From the NCBI GenBank assembly GCA_002328585.1, contig DCUV01000027.1, forward strand, positions 1-19,560: DNA of 19,560 nucleotides, given 5' to 3'. The position numbers and the translations under genes were made by a program. This stretch comes from Spirochaetia bacterium UBA2205. GTDB lineage: Bacteria > Spirochaetota > UBA4802 > UB4802. Positions 1 through 7,474 of this stretch are shown here, piece after piece (position 1 is the stretch's first letter; each line of letters opens with the position of its first letter). The notes beneath the pieces were generated by a model, which ran no database searches, had not been told where the DNA came from, and worked only from the letters and a program-made list of their open reading frames with translations.

Positions 1-141
1 ATTATACCGTGTATGCACATAGTTTTTGAAATCAGGTGGTTTAATAAATATCTTTATAGTTTGATTAACCACCTGTGCGGCAATGAATGAAAAAACAATC
101 ACTGAAATTATGTTAACGATATGTATTTGAATCTTACTCAT
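1..141 (-). CDS. N-terminal fragment of a single-pass membrane protein, possibly GspC-like (runs off the left edge)
   Basis: An open frame reads leftward from an ATG at 141-139 to base 1 without a stop (47 codons). The start reads MSKIQIHIVNII, followed by a hydrophobic stretch at about residues 9-27 (ending VFSFIAAQVVN) and then a polar, lysine-containing segment with a Pro-Pro at about residues 35-36. A short cytoplasmic N-terminus, one membrane helix and a periplasmic body is the architecture of type II secretion GspC, but the fragment is too short to prove this. No clear ribosome binding site precedes the ATG. A good promoter-like sequence lies upstream at 208-235, which supports a real gene start here. 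The family assignment is a guess; that it is coding is moderately supported. Confidence 0.4.
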   Translation of the reverse strand, partial: MSKIQIHIVNIISVIVFSFIAAQVVNQTIKIFIKPPDFKNYVHTRYN

Positions 142-207
142 ATTTATAAATTTAAAAATAGAATACCCATACTCTTTCTGTATGGCGGAATCGACTCAGG
201 TTACAAA

Positions 208-235
208 AATATATTTAAAAATATATGTATGTCAA
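208..235 (-). promoter_or_regulatory. Sigma-70-type promoter candidate for the leftmost gene
   Basis: On the minus strand, TTGACA (235-230) is followed after 16 bases by TATATT (213-208). Transcription would start near 200 and run into the gene starting at 141. The leader contains a small hairpin at 167-185 (CCATAC/GTATGG, 7-base loop). Confidence 0.4.
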
Positions 236-263
236 TAATTATTATATATAATAGAAAAAATAT

Positions 264-482
264 TTATGCCGCATAAAGATCAATAGATTTGATATCCGAT
301 AATGGAATGTAAAATTCATTGTTTTTATTTTTAACTACTATTGTATTTTTTTCAAGACGAACATTATTATGCAATTCAATTATCTCACCATTGACAAGGT
401 GAATTACCATTTCCAATCCTTTAATTGAAATATATTTTTTTAATTGTTTACTAAATGAGATGCTCTTAGTTTTTTTTTGCAT
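264..482 (-). CDS. Small conserved-looking protein of unknown function (72 aa)
   Basis: The protein is not recognised. Its first 20 or so residues are basic and Lys/Ser-rich (begins MQKKTKSISF). The rest alternates hydrophobic and polar residues in short strands (MVIHLVNGEIIEL, NTIVVKN, EFYIPLSDIKSIDLY), which suggests a small all-beta fold of SH3 or Sm-barrel type. No signal peptide or membrane helix is seen. The start is supported by an AGAGGT ribosome binding site six or seven bases upstream of the ATG at 482. It lies 90 bases downstream of the ROK regulator gene on the same strand and could be co-transcribed with it. No catalytic motif is visible. Confidence 0.6.
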   Translation of the reverse strand: MQKKTKSISFSKQLKKYISIKGLEMVIHLVNGEIIELHNNVRLEKNTIVVKNKNNEFYIPLSDIKSIDLYAA

Positions 483-572
483 AGCTACCTCTCATAATAT
501 ATTTTTATGTCTCATATATTATGTCGGATTATTTGATTGATTTGTTTATATTTTTTTACAGATATTTATAAA

Positions 573-1763
573 TTAAACAGTATATCCCCAATCTTGTTTT
601 ATTAATGTCAAACATATACCATGAGCTATCGTTTCTGTTTTCATACCTTGAAACTCCATTATAGCACGTTTATACATTGTTATGTACCCGGTATCTTTGA
701 ACAAATTTTTTATATGTATATCAATTTCAGCTACAACATCATTGAATATTTCAAAAAGCTCTCCTGTTAATAAAATATAATCGGGGGAATAAATATTAAT
801 AACATTAAGGAGTGCATCAGAAAATAATTTCAATGCATTATCCAATACTTCAAATATATCAGGTGTTCTCCGGGAGTAATGCTTATTCAATACTGCCACA
901 ATGTTATCATAGCATTCATCTTGTCTAACGGAATCATATTTTTTTAGTAATTCAAAAAATGCCTTATAAGAAAAATAACAATCAAGACAACCTTTTCTAC
1001 CACATATACATTGAATATTGCTATCACTTACTTTAATGTGACCAATCTCACCTCTACTGTTAACGATCTCTCCTTTATATATTAAACCGATAGCACAGGC
1101 AGCACGTGCCGAAACAATCATGATTCTATTGTATCGTTGAGTAATGTCTGAAGTTGATAGTACATATGATATCATACTGCTTATATTGTGGTCATAGAAT
1201 AAGCGGGTATTGGGAAATTTGCTGAGTAAAAGTTCATTAAAGTTAAATTCTTTTAATTGAGGCATTAAGGTATATGAATGTAAAATACCATGTTTTGTAT
1301 CTATATCGCCTGGGACTGAGCAGCCAACTGCAACTAAATTTTTTTTATACATTGGATTTTGTGCCAATACCTCGTCAATTTGATTGATTATAGCATTGCT
1401 AAATTCACTGGCTGAGATATTACTTTTTATAGTTCTTTTGGATGTCGCTAAAATCTTATTACTAAAACTTACTATGGAAACATATATTGCTTTTTGATTG
1501 AAGGTGATGCCAAGATAAACCTGTTTTTCATGATCTAACGTATAAAAAAAAGCTTTCCTGCCTTTTTCTTTTTGTTTGCCTTCGGTAGGTGCTATTATAC
1601 CTGAATTTTTTAAGATTTTAAATGAGTTCATAACCGTATCCATGGAATAACCTGAATAACGTTTCACTTCAGCTTTGGAAAGAGTAGGGTGGTGGCGGAA
1701 TATATCTACTATATGTTTACGCTTATTTTCTTTTCTTTTATTTATTTTTTCACCATGAGCCAT
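573..1763 (-). CDS. ROK-family transcriptional regulator (NagC/XylR type)
   Basis: A 396-aa protein with an N-terminal winged helix-turn-helix (about residues 15-62) and a ROK domain. The ROK zinc motif is intact: G241-H242, then C252, C254 and C259 (CxCGxxGC). The catalytic Asp of ROK kinases appears kept as D191 (YDHN, in place of NDAN). The ATP-binding signatures are lost: the usual DxGxT is LGITFN, and the GTGIG loop is replaced by a Ser/Ala-rich segment near residues 218-226. It should therefore be a sugar-responsive repressor, not a kinase. AGAGG lies about eight bases before the ATG. The gene is divergent from the GH31 gene and most likely controls it and itself, with a sugar or sugar derivative released by that enzyme as a plausible inducer. 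The regulator assignment is firm; the ligand is inferred. Confidence 0.88.
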   Translation of the reverse strand: MAHGEKINKRKENKRKHIVDIFRHHPTLSKAEVKRYSGYSMDTVMNSFKILKNSGIIAPTEGKQKEKGRKAFFYTLDHEKQVYLGITFNQKAIYVSIVSFSNKILATSKRTIKSNISASEFSNAIINQIDEVLAQNPMYKKNLVAVGCSVPGDIDTKHGILHSYTLMPQLKEFNFNELLLSKFPNTRLFYDHNISSMISYVLSTSDITQRYNRIMIVSARAACAIGLIYKGEIVNSRGEIGHIKVSDSNIQCICGRKGCLDCYFSYKAFFELLKKYDSVRQDECYDNIVAVLNKHYSRRTPDIFEVLDNALKLFSDALLNVINIYSPDYILLTGELFEIFNDVVAEIDIHIKNLFKDTGYITMYKRAIMEFQGMKTETIAHGICLTLIKQDWGYTV

Positions 1764-1791
1764 AGGGTACCTCTATTTATTAATTAATTTC

Positions 1792-1820
1792 TTGACATAT
1801 ATCGATATCGATATTATTAT
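1792..1820 (+). promoter_or_regulatory. Promoter-like sequence with a 16-bp palindromic operator candidate in its spacer
   Basis: TTGACA (1792-1797) and TATTAT (1815-1820) are separated by 17 bases and point toward the GH31 gene. The spacer contains a perfect 16-bp palindrome, ATATCGATATCGATAT, at 1799-1814. It lies 36-51 bases upstream of the divergent ROK gene's start codon. A protein bound there would block this promoter and probably the regulator's own, as expected for autoregulation. Confidence 0.5.
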
Positions 1821-1991
1821 CATTCCATAGAATAACATATAACATTATTGCAAATATTTTTTACTTTATCAATTATTTTTTGAAATTTAAAACAAAGGGA
1901 TTATAAATTTTAAAAAATATATTCCATGCGTATTTCAATATTTTTATGGTTATACGTTACTGACACTTCATAAAGAATAGAGTTACATCAC

Positions 1992-2016
1992 TACACTGAT
2001 ATTAATCAATAGTGTA
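1992..2016. promoter_or_regulatory. Inverted repeat upstream of the GH31 promoter (second operator candidate)
   Basis: TACACT (1992-1997) and AGTGTA (2011-2016) form a six-base inverted repeat around a 13-base AT-rich centre. It ends nine bases before the -35 element at 2025. It does not share a sequence with the palindrome at 1799-1814, so the two may bind different proteins, or this one may be chance. Confidence 0.3.
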
Positions 2017-2024
2017 ATCTTTTC

Positions 2025-2051
2025 TTGACATAAATAATATTTCAGTATAAT
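2025..2051 (+). promoter_or_regulatory. Promoter candidate for the GH31 gene
   Basis: A perfect TTGACA (2025-2030) and a perfect TATAAT (2046-2051) are separated by 15 bases, shorter than the usual 16-18. The leader to the ATG at 2111 would be about 53 bases. This is the promoter closest to the gene, and the short spacing may make it depend on an activator or keep it weak. Confidence 0.5.
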
Positions 2052-2110
2052 CTCAAGTTAGTCTGAAAATTTATTTCATTGTAGCAAAAACTGAATAATC
2101 AAGGTACACT

Positions 2111-4450
2111 ATGAACATATTTATATCAATTGGGACGGTGCTTCTTGTTATACTTTCAATACTGTTTATCATTATTCAATTATTAAAATATAATAAAAAT
2201 GCCTGTATGGGTATATTTGATGCTTTAATCAATACTGCATCTGGTTTGTCCACTGCTGACATTACAATCAAAATTACTACAGTGATGGTTGTACTTGTTA
2301 TACTTGGTTCATCGGGGCTATCGATATTTGAACTACATGGTGCATATTCACATGAAAAAGATGCGTTACAGCAGGGAAAGACAGTTGGTATAATAGAGGA
2401 AAAAACTGGTGCTCCTCATCAAGGGCAAGCTGACCCGGTAAAACTCAATGCTAATTCCATGCTAAAGGTGGAACATGATTCCAGCAGCTTTTCAGTTTAT
2501 TACAAAAACCGATGTATTTTAAAACATTCTGCTAAAAATCCATGTATTGCAGTTGGCAATGGTACTGCAGAGTATGCCATGAGCAAGGGGTCATTCAAAA
2601 TAAAGGAAAAGATTACCAGCAAGATAAATCTAAAACAATTTGCAATAAAGGAAAATGCTGATACGATAACTATCAATTTTGATGATATAGTTACCATTGC
2701 AATAAAAACAAATAATGCAAAAGATATTTGTACTATTTCATTTCAATGTAAACCAGATTATAATCGGTTGTGGTTAAAGCTTGAGGCATATAAAAAAGAA
2801 CACATCTATGGTTGTGGTGAACAATTTTCAAAATTGGATTTAAAAAATACAACCATACCATTGTGGGTGGAAGAGCAGGGAGTAGGGCGAGGCCATGATT
2901 TGATTACCTTTTTAGCTACTATTGCTCATGGTGCTGGTGGTGCATGGAATACAACCTATTATCCCCAACCAACATTTGTTTCAAGTAATAATTATTTTTT
3001 GCATTGCAATATTTCGTCGTATGCACAGTTTTCTTTTGATGAGACTATTCATCGCCTCTATTTCTGGCAAATACCTCATTCGATAGTTATTGGTAATTAT
3101 GATTCAGCAGTTGAATGTATAAAAGCAGTAAGTGATGTTGTTGGTCGTCAACCTCGCCTTCCTGAATGGGTTCATGATGGAATGTGGCTTGGTGTTCAGG
3201 GCGGAACTGAAGTGGTACAATCAAAATTGCAGGATGCTCTTGATTCTGGTGTCAGAGTCTCTGCTGTATGGGTGCAGGATTGGGTTGGCAAACGGATAAC
3301 ATGGTTTGGAAAGCAGTTATTCTGGAACTGGCGATATTCACACGAATTATATCCTGACCTGCCAGCTCTTATTAAGGAACTATCACACAAAAATATAAAA
3401 TTTTTAGGCTATATCAATTGTTTTTTAACCACGGACGGCGATTTATATAAAGAAGCATCCCAAAAAGGATACCTTGTAAAGGACAAAACTGGCGCAGTAC
3501 GGCATATTGTAACCACAGCATTCCCGGCAGGGATAATTGATCTAACCAATCCACAGGCATGCAGATGGATTAAAGATGTAATAAAGAAAAATATGATTGA
3601 TTTAGGTTTAAACGGCTGGATGACAGATTTTGGTGAATATCTTGAAACTGATATGCAGCTGTATTCAGGTGAGTCGGCAGAACTATTTCATAATAAATAT
3701 TCGGTACAGTGGGCAAAAGTAAATTATGAAGCTATACAGGAAGCCGGTAATTTGGGTGATATTGTATTTTTTACGCGTGCTGGTTATGCTGGTATTTCGC
3801 AATACAGTACATTAATCTGGGCTGGCGATCAGCTTGTTAACTGGAGTAAAAACGATGGGCTTGCTTCGGTCATACCGGCGGGGATTTCACTGGGTTTTTG
3901 TGGAGTGGGGTATTACCATTCGGACATTGGTGGATATACAACTTTGCTATGGATTAAACGAAGCAAAGAACTATTTATGCGCTGGGCTGAATTGAGTGCT
4001 TTTACGGCAGTAATGCGAACACATGAAGGCAACCGCCCTGAATCTAACTGGCAGTTTAACAGCGATAAAGAAACCTTGCAACATTTAGCAAAAATGACCA
4101 GAATTCATACAGCACTCAAACCCTATTTTGAACATTGCAAGGACGAATACCATACTAATGGTTTGCCATTGATGAGGCATCCGTATATCCATTATCCTGA
4201 TGACGAGAAACTGCACCTATTCCAATATCAATATTTATTAGGTAGGGATTTATTGGTAGCTCCAGTGTACCGCAAAGGGAAAAAGAAGTGGGAAGTATAT
4301 CTTCCGCATGACAACTGGATTCATGTTTGGAGCGGAAAAGAATTTTCTGGTGGAACCGTAAAAATAGATGCACCGTTAGGGCAGCCACCAGTATTTTACC
4401 GGAAAGATTCAAAATTTAGTGATATATTTATTAAGCTAAAGACTCTGTAA
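2111..4450 (+). CDS. yihQ: Membrane-anchored GH31 glycosidase, sulfoquinovosidase (YihQ) homologue
   Basis: From residue about 102 to the end this 779-aa protein matches E. coli YihQ as I recall its sequence, with a constant offset of 101. The nucleophile is D506 (WMTDFGE; YihQ D405) and the acid/base D573 (WAGDQ; D472). Of the five sulfoquinovose-pocket residues, Q363, Q389, W405 and Y609 are kept, but the sulfonate-binding Arg301 is Q402 (codon CAG at 3314). YihQ-type enzymes hydrolyse alpha-sulfoquinovosides to sulfoquinovose; the missing Arg makes that substrate uncertain here. The first 101 residues are extra and contain two hydrophobic helices (about 4-25 and 56-73) with Lys-rich residues between them. 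By the positive-inside rule this puts the catalytic domain in the periplasm. An AAGG site lies six bases before the ATG. It is divergent from a ROK repressor, and no sulfoglycolysis genes lie nearby. The family is certain; the specificity is open. Confidence 0.85.
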   Translation: MNIFISIGTVLLVILSILFIIIQLLKYNKNACMGIFDALINTASGLSTADITIKITTVMVVLVILGSSGLSIFELHGAYSHEKDALQQGKTVGIIEEKTGAPHQGQADPVKLNANSMLKVEHDSSSFSVYYKNRCILKHSAKNPCIAVGNGTAEYAMSKGSFKIKEKITSKINLKQFAIKENADTITINFDDIVTIAIKTNNAKDICTISFQCKPDYNRLWLKLEAYKKEHIYGCGEQFSKLDLKNTTIPLWVEEQGVGRGHDLITFLATIAHGAGGAWNTTYYPQPTFVSSNNYFLHCNISSYAQFSFDETIHRLYFWQIPHSIVIGNYDSAVECIKAVSDVVGRQPRLPEWVHDGMWLGVQGGTEVVQSKLQDALDSGVRVSAVWVQDWVGKRITWFGKQLFWNWRYSHELYPDLPALIKELSHKNIKFLGYINCFLTTDGDLYKEASQKGYLVKDKTGAVRHIVTTAFPAGIIDLTNPQACRWIKDVIKKNMIDLGLNGWMTDFGEYLETDMQLYSGESAELFHNKYSVQWAKVNYEAIQEAGNLGDIVFFTRAGYAGISQYSTLIWAGDQLVNWSKNDGLASVIPAGISLGFCGVGYYHSDIGGYTTLLWIKRSKELFMRWAELSAFTAVMRTHEGNRPESNWQFNSDKETLQHLAKMTRIHTALKPYFEHCKDEYHTNGLPLMRHPYIHYPDDEKLHLFQYQYLLGRDLLVAPVYRKGKKKWEVYLPHDNWIHVWSGKEFSGGTVKIDAPLGQPPVFYRKDSKFSDIFIKLKTL

Positions 4451-4532
4451 GCCCTAATAATTCTTTAATAACTGCAAGGTATGATTCTGCATCTCTACCA
4501 CATAGTGTTGCCATACCAGGTTTTGATTCATC
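4433..4532 (-). pseudogene. Possible C-terminal relic of an unknown gene
   Basis: Leftward from about 4532 an open stretch encodes roughly 33 residues, including KPGMATLCGRDAESYLAVIK, and ends at a TAA that overlaps the tail of the GH31 gene. It has protein-like composition (helix-forming, no AT-rich noise), but the frame is closed upstream by a stop and has no start with a ribosome binding site. It may be the end of a gene whose front was deleted. I cannot name the family. A chance open frame is also possible. Confidence 0.25.
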
Positions 4533-4756
4533 AACATTTTATTTATAAAATCATTGACAACTATCGAAGATAAACAATTATTTTATTTAATACATAATGA
4601 TGCCACGTATAAATAATTTATGATGTATTTCTCTGAGTATAAAAGTGGAGAATTTTGTACTTTTTATTATAATAAAATAAATAGTATAAATAGTCAAAAA
4701 TGATTTTTCAGTGTGAAGATTATTATTTTATGAAAACATGGTAAAAATGGTAAAAT
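4533..4756. other. AT-rich intergenic stretch before the MBL-fold gene
   Basis: Together with the possible relic at 4433-4532 this makes a 306-base gap between genes. It is very AT-rich. Weak promoter-like hexamers occur (TTGACA at 4554-4559 without a good -10; TTGTAC at 4655 with TAAATA at 4678, spacing 17), but none is convincing. No terminator with a stable stem and T-run is seen after the GH31 gene. Confidence 0.3.
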
Positions 4757-5764
4757 TTGAAACTATCATATAAAATATCACAGATTAATGATACCATATA
4801 CAGAATTTCCCTGCCACTTCCGGGTAATCCACCTTACATTAATGTTTATTGTTTTAAAGGCGAGGTAAACACCCTTTTTGATACCGGCATATCCTGGACA
4901 TGGAGATTATTACAAAAAGCCTTGCATGAGATTGGATTACAGTTTAAGGATATCCATCAGATTATACCATCCCATGGACATGTCGATCATTATGGTGCTG
5001 CAAATGCAATGGTGAAAAGAAGCAATAATAATATTCAGGTGATAGCCCATAATGCTGATGCAATGCGTATAGAAAAAGGGGTTTATGCCAATCCATTGAT
5101 AATGTTGCGTTTTATGCAATCTATGGGTGTAGCAAAATCATTGATTGTACCATTGGCAATCCTTGATATAATGTTTAAATCAATGGGTCATAAGGTTACC
5201 ATAACACATAAAATAATTGATGAAGTTTACACATTGCGAGTAGGGGATTATAATGCAAAATTGATTTTAACACCAGGTCATTCAAAAGGGCAGATGTGTT
5301 TATTTATTGAAAAAGAGGGGTTGCTGTTTTCTGGTGATCATATTGTTCCTGGCGTAAAACCTATCATTTTAGCGGGCTTTGAACCAAATACATCATTCCC
5401 CGTTTCGCAAAGTCATGCTATTTTTCATAATGCATTAAAAAAGGTTGAAAAATTACATCCGAATAAAATATTCCCTGCACATGGTGAACCATTTGATGGA
5501 AAACTTGACAGGTTAATCAACACCTATTACAAGATATATCAATTACGTAAGCAGCGAATATATACTGTACTATTGAATAATGACTGTACTGTTTATGTGC
5601 TTGCACGCAAGGTTTTCAAAAATCTTAAGGGTATAAATTTAGTGCTGGATATGTATCTTTCGTTATCAGAAACATACACTCATTTAGAGGCAATGTGCAG
5701 TGAAGGTGATGTTATTAAATATGCATTTGACAATGTAATCTATTATACTGCAGCTTTGTATTAA
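4757..5764 (+). CDS. Metallo-beta-lactamase-fold hydrolase with C-terminal winged-helix-like domain
   Basis: A 335-aa protein with the complete MBL metal-site set: HxHxDH at H73, H75, D77 and H78 (in SHGHVDH), H175 (TPGHSKG), D194 (SGDH) and H242 (FPAHGEP). It should bind two metal ions and hydrolyse an ester, thioester or phosphoester. A helical C-terminal section (about 265-335) resembles the extra domain of LACTB2-like proteins. No signal peptide is present, so it is cytosolic. The start is a TTG at 4757 with no good ribosome binding site; the nearby upstream ATGs are either out of frame or closed by a stop (ATG at 4730 meets TAA at 4742). The substrate cannot be read from sequence, and the neighbours do not point to a pathway. 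Confidence 0.8.
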   Translation: MKLSYKISQINDTIYRISLPLPGNPPYINVYCFKGEVNTLFDTGISWTWRLLQKALHEIGLQFKDIHQIIPSHGHVDHYGAANAMVKRSNNNIQVIAHNADAMRIEKGVYANPLIMLRFMQSMGVAKSLIVPLAILDIMFKSMGHKVTITHKIIDEVYTLRVGDYNAKLILTPGHSKGQMCLFIEKEGLLFSGDHIVPGVKPIILAGFEPNTSFPVSQSHAIFHNALKKVEKLHPNKIFPAHGEPFDGKLDRLINTYYKIYQLRKQRIYTVLLNNDCTVYVLARKVFKNLKGINLVLDMYLSLSETYTHLEAMCSEGDVIKYAFDNVIYYTAALY

Positions 5765-5908
5765 TTAAGGTTAAACTAATATAGTATCTGGTTCTATGTT
5801 TCATTTTTATCATGTTAATTTTTTATCCGATAGTTACTGATGACGTAGATTTTCATAAATAACGTATTATCAGTAGCATTAAAATCAATAGCAAAATATT
5901 TTTCTGTC

Positions 5909-5988
5909 GATACCTATGACACTTACATTATACGGAGAGCAGGTTCACGACATGCTGTCGGTTTGTTACGTTTGTTGGCGATAGGTAC
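5909..5988. repeat. GC-richer structured block bounded by inverted repeat
   Basis: TACCTAT (5911-5917) and ATAGGTA (5981-5987) are perfect inverted repeats about 63 bases apart. Inside is a perfect hairpin, CGACA-TGC-TGTCG, at 5948-5960. The block is visibly richer in G and C than its flanks. It could be a small structured RNA, a relic of an insertion-sequence end, or a MITE-like remnant. A 22-codon frame (ATG at 5916, stop at 5982) lies in it but has no ribosome binding site. Confidence 0.35.
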
Positions 5989-6113
5989 TACAATATTATT
6001 ATAATCTCAGTATGTTTTCAATATGTTTAAGAATATAATTTCTAATGTGACATAATATTTCTTATCAGAAGTAATGAAAGTTGAGTATCTATTTTTGTTA
6101 GATTATTGTAACT

Positions 6114-6151
6114 ATAGTATTATATAGTATTATACGTATTATACGTATTAT
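6114..6151. repeat. Short tandem repeat, 2 x 10 bp then 2 x 9 bp
   Basis: ATAGTATTAT occurs at 6114-6123 and 6124-6133, followed by the one-base-shorter variant ACGTATTAT at 6134-6142 and 6143-6151. It lies about 120 bases upstream of the CapA-like gene. Confidence 0.6.
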
Positions 6152-6269
6152 AAATGAATAGACAAATCATCGACAATTCTCAATGATACCTAAAAATATT
6201 TTAAAAGATATTTAATTATGGAAATGTACTTTATATTGAGCCAATAAACCACGGGTATCATAATATTTT

Positions 6270-7469
6270 ATGCGATTAATAAACATTACAATCCCAATAA
6301 TACTTATATTTGTTATTGCCTGTTTTAACACGGTAGAATCTAATAACAAAAATACCGCGTTAACGGTATCATTTACAGGAGATACCATTATGCATGGTCC
6401 TGTAAAGTCGTTTGCTTTCAGAAATAATATTATTGATACAAAAACAAAACAAACAATCAATAATGGCGGGTTTAATATATTATTTGAATATATCAAAACA
6501 GAATTTGAAAATTCAGATTATGTTGTTACAAATATGGAGTTTCCCGTTGCTCCGCCTTTTACAAGCAAACCTTTTATATTCAATTGCCCTCCAGCAGTTT
6601 TGGATGCATTTGTTAGCAATCATATAAATATTGTAACACTTGCAAATAACCATATTCTTGATCAACAATACGAGGGTTTGCTTGCCACCATAAAAATGCT
6701 TGAATTAAAAAATATTGCTTATATTGGTGCAGGTACATTGGTAAACACAACAAGAGATTCAATGAATGGTATTATAATTGGTGATAGTATAAAAATTGGC
6801 ATTATTGCCTATACAGGAGTTTTTAACTATGGACTATCTAGCAAAATAAAAAAAGAAATTTTTATAAATGATTTTTATAACATAAACAAAGTATTGAATG
6901 ATATTACACGCATTAAACAAAAATGTGATTTTCTTGTTATGGTGGCTCATATTGGAGATGAATATAAAACACAACCTGGAAAAAAAGACAGAGAGTTTAT
7001 GCACAACTATTGTGAGGCAGGTGTAGATTGTGTTATAGGACACCATCCGCATGTGGTTCAACCTGTTGAACAGTTTAAAACAAAGGATGGGCGTATTTGT
7101 ACCATATTTTATAGCCTGGGTAATTTTATAGCCAACCAGTCTTCAGTCCATATTGATGCCATAAGCGGTGTTGAATGCAGTACTCGTGAAACAATTATTG
7201 TACAAATTACTATTGCAAAGAATAATGTAAACAATCACCAATATACCATAATTCCTGTAATGATAATGAATATTCCTGATACTGAATCAAAATATAAATA
7301 TGGGAGGAAAATTCAACCCATCGCTATTATGCAGTATATAAACCTTCTTAAAAAGGAAAGCAATAACAGTGAATATATAAACTATTTAACAAACAGAAAA
7401 AATGAGTTGCTAAAACATCTGTTTTTATATGGTAACTATCAAAACATAAAAATAAAGGATAACTATTAA
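6270..7469 (+). CDS. CapA-family (PGA_cap) metallophosphatase-like lipoprotein
   Basis: A 399-aa protein of the poly-gamma-glutamate capsule CapA family, with the calcineurin-like metal-site motifs in order: FTGDTIMHG (G37-D38), NMEFP, LANNHILD, VAHIGDEY, GHHPHVVQP and YSLGNF. The N-terminus is a lipoprotein signal: a hydrophobic segment followed by the lipobox VIAC with Cys18. It should therefore be acylated and anchored on the outer face of the inner membrane or sorted onward by the Lol system, components of which are encoded later in this window. CapA proteins are linked to polyglutamate capsule export, but many homologues have no capsule genes beside them, as here, and their role is unknown. 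No ribosome binding site is evident before the ATG. The 3' end converges with the next gene at a gap of five bases. Confidence 0.85.
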   Translation: MRLINITIPIILIFVIACFNTVESNNKNTALTVSFTGDTIMHGPVKSFAFRNNIIDTKTKQTINNGGFNILFEYIKTEFENSDYVVTNMEFPVAPPFTSKPFIFNCPPAVLDAFVSNHINIVTLANNHILDQQYEGLLATIKMLELKNIAYIGAGTLVNTTRDSMNGIIIGDSIKIGIIAYTGVFNYGLSSKIKKEIFINDFYNINKVLNDITRIKQKCDFLVMVAHIGDEYKTQPGKKDREFMHNYCEAGVDCVIGHHPHVVQPVEQFKTKDGRICTIFYSLGNFIANQSSVHIDAISGVECSTRETIIVQITIAKNNVNNHQYTIIPVMIMNIPDTESKYKYGRKIQPIAIMQYINLLKKESNNSEYINYLTNRKNELLKHLFLYGNYQNIKIKDNY

Positions 7470-7474
7470 TACAT

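Larger units (their letters stand above)
5765..6269. other. 505-base intergenic region
   Basis: Mostly very AT-rich sequence without a gene above about 25 codons. It holds a GC-richer inverted-repeat block (5909-5988) and a short tandem repeat (6114-6151), listed separately. No convincing promoter or ribosome binding site for the downstream CapA-like gene was found. Confidence 0.5.

Noticed and set aside
4747..4773. ATG at 4747 as start of the MBL-fold gene
   Set aside because: It is in another frame and reaches a stop (TAA at 4771) within nine codons.
5916..5984. 22-codon frame in the structured block as a small protein gene
   Set aside because: There is no ribosome binding site or promoter, and the frame simply spans the GC-richer sequence.
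5909..5988. Integron attC site
   Set aside because: The block has an inverted-repeat layout, but the GTTRRRY and RYYYAAC core sites could not be found at its ends.
6212..6496. 94-codon minus-strand frame over the start of the CapA-like gene
   Set aside because: It is antisense to a clear lipoprotein signal and phosphatase motif and has no family features.
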